From DATJPR01 sp035506295 (GTDB lineage: Bacteria; Bacteroidota; Ignavibacteria; UBA10030; UBA6906), in contig DATJPR010000046.1 of the NCBI GenBank assembly GCA_035506295.1, positions 1 through 8,060 on the forward strand: 8,060 bases of DNA, in the 5' to 3' direction. The position numbers and the translations under genes were made by a program. A model generated the notes under the pieces. That model saw only the letters and a program-made list of their open reading frames with translations. It was not told the DNA's origin and searched no databases. Shown piece by piece: positions 6,224 to 8,060 of the stretch (position 1 is the stretch's first letter; each line of letters starts with the position of its first letter).

Positions 6224-6290
6224 GAGATCCAATGTCCGCCAGACACTAGCCGATCCGATTCGGCATCTCATACGGAAAGGACCTGTTCCA

Positions 6291-6734
6291 ATGATAGCAG
6301 AACCAGTGGTGGTTGAACAACTGTACCATGCATCGGGATCGTTGGTATGGTCGGCTCTCACGGAGAAAGACCGGTTGAGAAAATGGTACTTCGAAGTTTC
6401 AGATTTCAAACCCGAAGTCGGATTTGAATTTCATTTCACCGCGGGGACGGACAAACAAAAGTGGCTGCATCTGTGCAAAGTCACTGAAGTAGTCCCGCTG
6501 AAAAAGATTGCCTACAGCTGGCGGTATGACGGATACCCGGGCATATCCCATGTTTCGTTTGAATTGTTCGAGGACAAGGGAAAGACAAGAGTGCGGGTTA
6601 CACATACCGGGATCGAGACCTTCCCGCAGGACGACGACAGCTTTGCCCGGAGCAATTTCCTGGCAGGGTGGAAGGCGATACTGGGCGAGACTTTGCAGAA
6701 ATACGTCGGGGAGAATGCTAAGAGTAGAAAGTAG
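6291..6734 (+). CDS. SRPBCC / AHSA1-type START-like domain protein
   Basis: This 147-residue cytosolic protein has the helix-grip fold of the SRPBCC superfamily, AHSA1 (activator of Hsp90 ATPase homologue 1-like) group, which binds hydrophobic ligands or partner proteins in a central cavity. Typical features are VWSALTEKDRLRKWYF (19-34), VGFEFHFTAG (43-52), VTEVVPLKKIAYSWRYDGYPG (64-84), the strands VSFELFEDKGKTRVRVTHTGI (88-108), and the C-terminal helix with W127 (FLAGWKAILGETLQKYV). The start at 6291 fits the family and has AAAGGA nine bases upstream; a TTG at 6126 in the same frame would add 55 residues that are not protein-like. The last four codons lie in a heptanucleotide repeat. The next gene starts 22 bp downstream, so the two are probably co-transcribed. 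The ligand is unknown. Confidence 0.87.
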   Translation: MIAEPVVVEQLYHASGSLVWSALTEKDRLRKWYFEVSDFKPEVGFEFHFTAGTDKQKWLHLCKVTEVVPLKKIAYSWRYDGYPGISHVSFELFEDKGKTRVRVTHTGIETFPQDDDSFARSNFLAGWKAILGETLQKYVGENAKSRK

Positions 6735-6751
6735 GACGTAGGAAGTAGGAA
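6724..6751 (+). repeat. Tandem heptanucleotide repeat, four units
   Basis: Four 7-bp units stand head to tail: GTAGAAA, GTAGGAC, GTAGGAA, GTAGGAA. The first unit and a half encode the last residues and the TAG stop of the SRPBCC gene. The last units supply the purine-rich ribosome-binding site (AGGAAG) of the following gene. A change in copy number would alter the end of one protein and possibly the translation signal of the next. Two of the units also resemble the arm of the palindrome at 1290-1359. Confidence 0.65.
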
Positions 6752-6756
6752 GAAAG

Positions 6757-7869
6757 ATGATGCAAGGGACTCTGAGGTCAAGCGTGCCGCGATATCTTAT
6801 CGCCATCGGTAGCATCCTCCTTGCGATCGAGGCGACCTCCCAACCCAGAGACGTTTTCGTCATCAAAGGCGTCGTTCGCGATTCCGCGTCGGGACAGCCG
6901 ATCGAGAATGTCAATGTCTTCCTTGCCTCGACATCTCACGGCGTAGGGACGGATCATAACGGCCGGTATAGCCTGACGGCGATCCCGCGCGGTCGCTACT
7001 CGCTGATCTTCTCACGCGTCGGCTATGAGTTGAAGGCCCTCGGGATCGATATCACGGGACGCGATACGCTTGTCCGCAACGCAACTCTCGCACCCCGCCT
7101 CATCTCGCTGACCGATATCGAAGTGTCGGCGAACAATGCAGCCGGCTGGCATCGGAACTTCGAACTCTTCTCCCGTATCCTCCTCGGCGACGGCCCGAAC
7201 GCGGCGCGATGCGAAATCACCAACCCGGACGTCATCAACTTTCAGTTCGATCCCAAGACTTCCATCATGCAAGCCGCAGCTCCCCAACCGATCCACATTG
7301 TCAACAGAGGACTGGGCTACGATGTGCAGCTGTCCATTTCCGAGTTCCGGTGGAACACCAAGGAGGACTTCGGGTATTTCCTCGTGTACCCGCTCTTCGC
7401 ACCGCTTCAGCCTGCCTCCGCGGAGGAGTCCAATGTCTGGCGCGCCAACCGTCGGACGGCCTATGATGGCTCCTTGCAGCATTTTTTTCGATCAGTGTAT
7501 GACGGCAAGACCGACAAAGAAGGGTTCGTGATGCAAAAGGGGGATATGGAAGATCTCAGACACGATCGGGGCAAGTATGTTTTTCCGGAGGAGATCAGGG
7601 TCGAGCGACTCAGGGACTCGATGTACGGGCGATGGACATTCGACGGTTGGTTCAGGGTCAACCGGAAGGGAGAGAGCGGGATACGCGCAAGCTACCTCGA
7701 GCTTGACAGGCAAGGGACGTTGATTGACCGGTTGGGGTCGCTTGATGATCCTCTCTCCGTAAGACTCCTTGGCCGATGGGCAAAGGAACGTGTGAGCGAA
7801 ATGTTGCCGTTGGATGAGGGTGATACGATCGACGCCCGGCCTTCTTCCGGGATGCGATCGAAGCACTGA
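6757..7869 (+). CDS. Secreted carboxypeptidase-regulatory-like domain protein
   Basis: The 370-residue product has a signal peptide at 1-29 (hydrophobic core YLIAIGSILLAIEA, cleavage near TSQ). Residues 35-120 form a CarboxypepD_reg-like beta-sandwich, shown by IKGVVRDSASGQPIENVNVFL and the turn GTDHNGRYSLTAIPRGRYSLIFSRVGYE. Residues 134-260 resemble a conserved block in Bacteroidota envelope proteins: FELFSRILLGDGPNAARCEITNPDVINF, then AAAPQPIHIVNRGLGYDVQLSISEF. No TonB-dependent receptor plug or barrel follows, so it is not a SusC-type transporter. It is expected in the periplasm or at the outer membrane. AGGAAG lies seven bases before the first of two adjacent ATGs. Its molecular function is unknown. 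The upstream partner is the SRPBCC gene, and the downstream gene is convergent. Confidence 0.84.
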   Translation: MMQGTLRSSVPRYLIAIGSILLAIEATSQPRDVFVIKGVVRDSASGQPIENVNVFLASTSHGVGTDHNGRYSLTAIPRGRYSLIFSRVGYELKALGIDITGRDTLVRNATLAPRLISLTDIEVSANNAAGWHRNFELFSRILLGDGPNAARCEITNPDVINFQFDPKTSIMQAAAPQPIHIVNRGLGYDVQLSISEFRWNTKEDFGYFLVYPLFAPLQPASAEESNVWRANRRTAYDGSLQHFFRSVYDGKTDKEGFVMQKGDMEDLRHDRGKYVFPEEIRVERLRDSMYGRWTFDGWFRVNRKGESGIRASYLELDRQGTLIDRLGSLDDPLSVRLLGRWAKERVSEMLPLDEGDTIDARPSSGMRSKH

Positions 7870-7876
7870 GAAGACA

Positions 7877-7909
7877 AACGGTGCTCAGCAGGCAGCGCAA
7901 AGCACCGTT
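7877..7909. terminator. Hairpin between convergent genes
   Basis: A perfect 9-bp stem, AACGGTGCT at 7877-7885 and AGCACCGTT at 7901-7909, encloses a 15-nt loop. It begins seven bases after the stop of the carboxypeptidase-regulatory-like gene and lies 32 bp beyond the stop of the convergent gene at 7942. A run of U is missing on both sides, but the position fits a shared, bidirectional terminator or mRNA end. Confidence 0.5.
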
Positions 7910-7941
7910 GTACAACAAGAGTGTCATCGGCGATACCCGAC

Positions 7942-8060
7942 TCAGCTTCCCTTCCGAATATAGATGTTCCCGTTGAAGCTGTTGAATTGGATTTCCTGTC
8001 CACCACCGTTGATCGTCCCGCGCATGGCCTTCTCCAAAGTGAGCTTGAACTTCCCCTTGT
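7942..8060 (-). CDS. DUF4097-like beta-strand repeat protein, C-terminal fragment
   Basis: A frame enters from the right edge and stops with TGA at 7942-7944, giving the last 39 residues of a protein whose start lies outside the window. The tail contains KGKFKLTLEKAMRGTING, then GGQEIQFNSFNGNIYIRKGS. The pattern 'G-x-I-NGGG-x-E-I-x-(5)-NG-(D/N)-I-x-I' at the very end is typical of the adhesin-like beta-strand repeat proteins of the DUF4097 class, which are usually exported right-handed beta structures. It is convergent with the gene ending at 7869. The family call rests on this short tail only. Confidence 0.6.
   Translation of the reverse strand, partial: KGKFKLTLEKAMRGTINGGGQEIQFNSFNGNIYIRKGS

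Larger units (their letters stand above)
5935..6290. other. 356-bp divergent intergenic region
   Basis: This gap separates the divergent beta-barrel and SRPBCC genes. I see no convincing protein in it. It holds the beta-barrel ribosome-binding site at 5941-5947, the cluster of four inverted repeats at 5990-6060, an 8-bp direct repeat TGGCGAGA at 6060-6067 and 6082-6089, and a promoter-like element on the minus strand at 6212-6223. On the plus strand, GGAAAGGA just before 6291 serves the SRPBCC gene. TTGGCG (6082-6087) with the AT-rich stretch AATATAGA (6105-6112) is a possible but poor plus-strand promoter. An in-frame extension of the SRPBCC gene back to 6126 has no protein-like character. 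Confidence 0.6.

Noticed and set aside
6126..6290. TTG-started extension of the SRPBCC frame
   Set aside because: SRPBCC proteins start close to the first strand, which fits ATG 6291 with its ribosome-binding site. The extension has unstructured composition.
6512..6781. Minus-strand frame with an LLPTSYFLL-like start
   Set aside because: That hydrophobic run is only the reverse reading of the GTAGGAA heptamer repeat, and the rest is antisense to the SRPBCC gene.

Overview
The window looks like part of a chromosome from the Bacteroidota / Ignavibacteriota (FCB) side of the bacterial tree, with moderately high GC. The evidence is the gene content: a secreted protein that opens with a carboxypeptidase-regulatory-like domain, a small outer-membrane beta-barrel protein ending in phenylalanine, a DUF4097-like protein tail, and a NIF3-family protein carrying a signal peptide. 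This placement is an inference from protein families. There is no rRNA, tRNA or marker gene in the window. I see no insertion sequence, phage gene, CRISPR array or obvious defence cassette.

Layout, left to right. (1) Positions 1-241, minus: the N-terminal part of a secreted protein that runs off the left edge. (2) Positions 433-1293, plus: an exported NIF3-like dinuclear-metal protein, divergent from (1). A 70-bp interrupted palindrome starts at its stop codon and fills most of the gap to the next, convergent gene. (3) Positions 1388-5192, minus: four co-directional genes, read from right to left. They are a DUF1569/DinB-like domain fused to a GNAT acetyltransferase (5192-4173), a 65-residue two-helix membrane protein (4114-3917), an arylamine N-acetyltransferase-type enzyme (3895-3077), and, after a 120-bp gap with a possible promoter of its own, a GT39/PMT_2-type membrane glycosyltransferase (2956-1388). 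The first three are close enough to be one operon and bring together two different acetyl-CoA-dependent transferase folds. (4) Positions 5299-5934, minus: an outer-membrane beta-barrel protein, separated from the operon by a strong GC-rich hairpin. (5) Positions 5935-6290: a 356-bp divergent intergenic region with four small perfect inverted repeats packed into about 70 bp, probably in the leader of the beta-barrel gene. (6) Positions 6291-7869, plus: an SRPBCC/AHSA1-type protein and a secreted carboxypeptidase-regulatory-like protein, joined by a short tandem heptanucleotide repeat. (7) Positions 7942-8060, minus: the C-terminal tail of a DUF4097-like protein, convergent with (6) across a hairpin.

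Most of the genes are cell-envelope or secreted proteins plus small-molecule-modifying enzymes, and I see no single pathway joining them. The least ordinary items are the DUF1569-GNAT fusion, the four-hairpin leader, the palindrome at the NIF3 stop codon, and a 12-base promoter-like element that occurs with one mismatch in two unrelated upstream regions.
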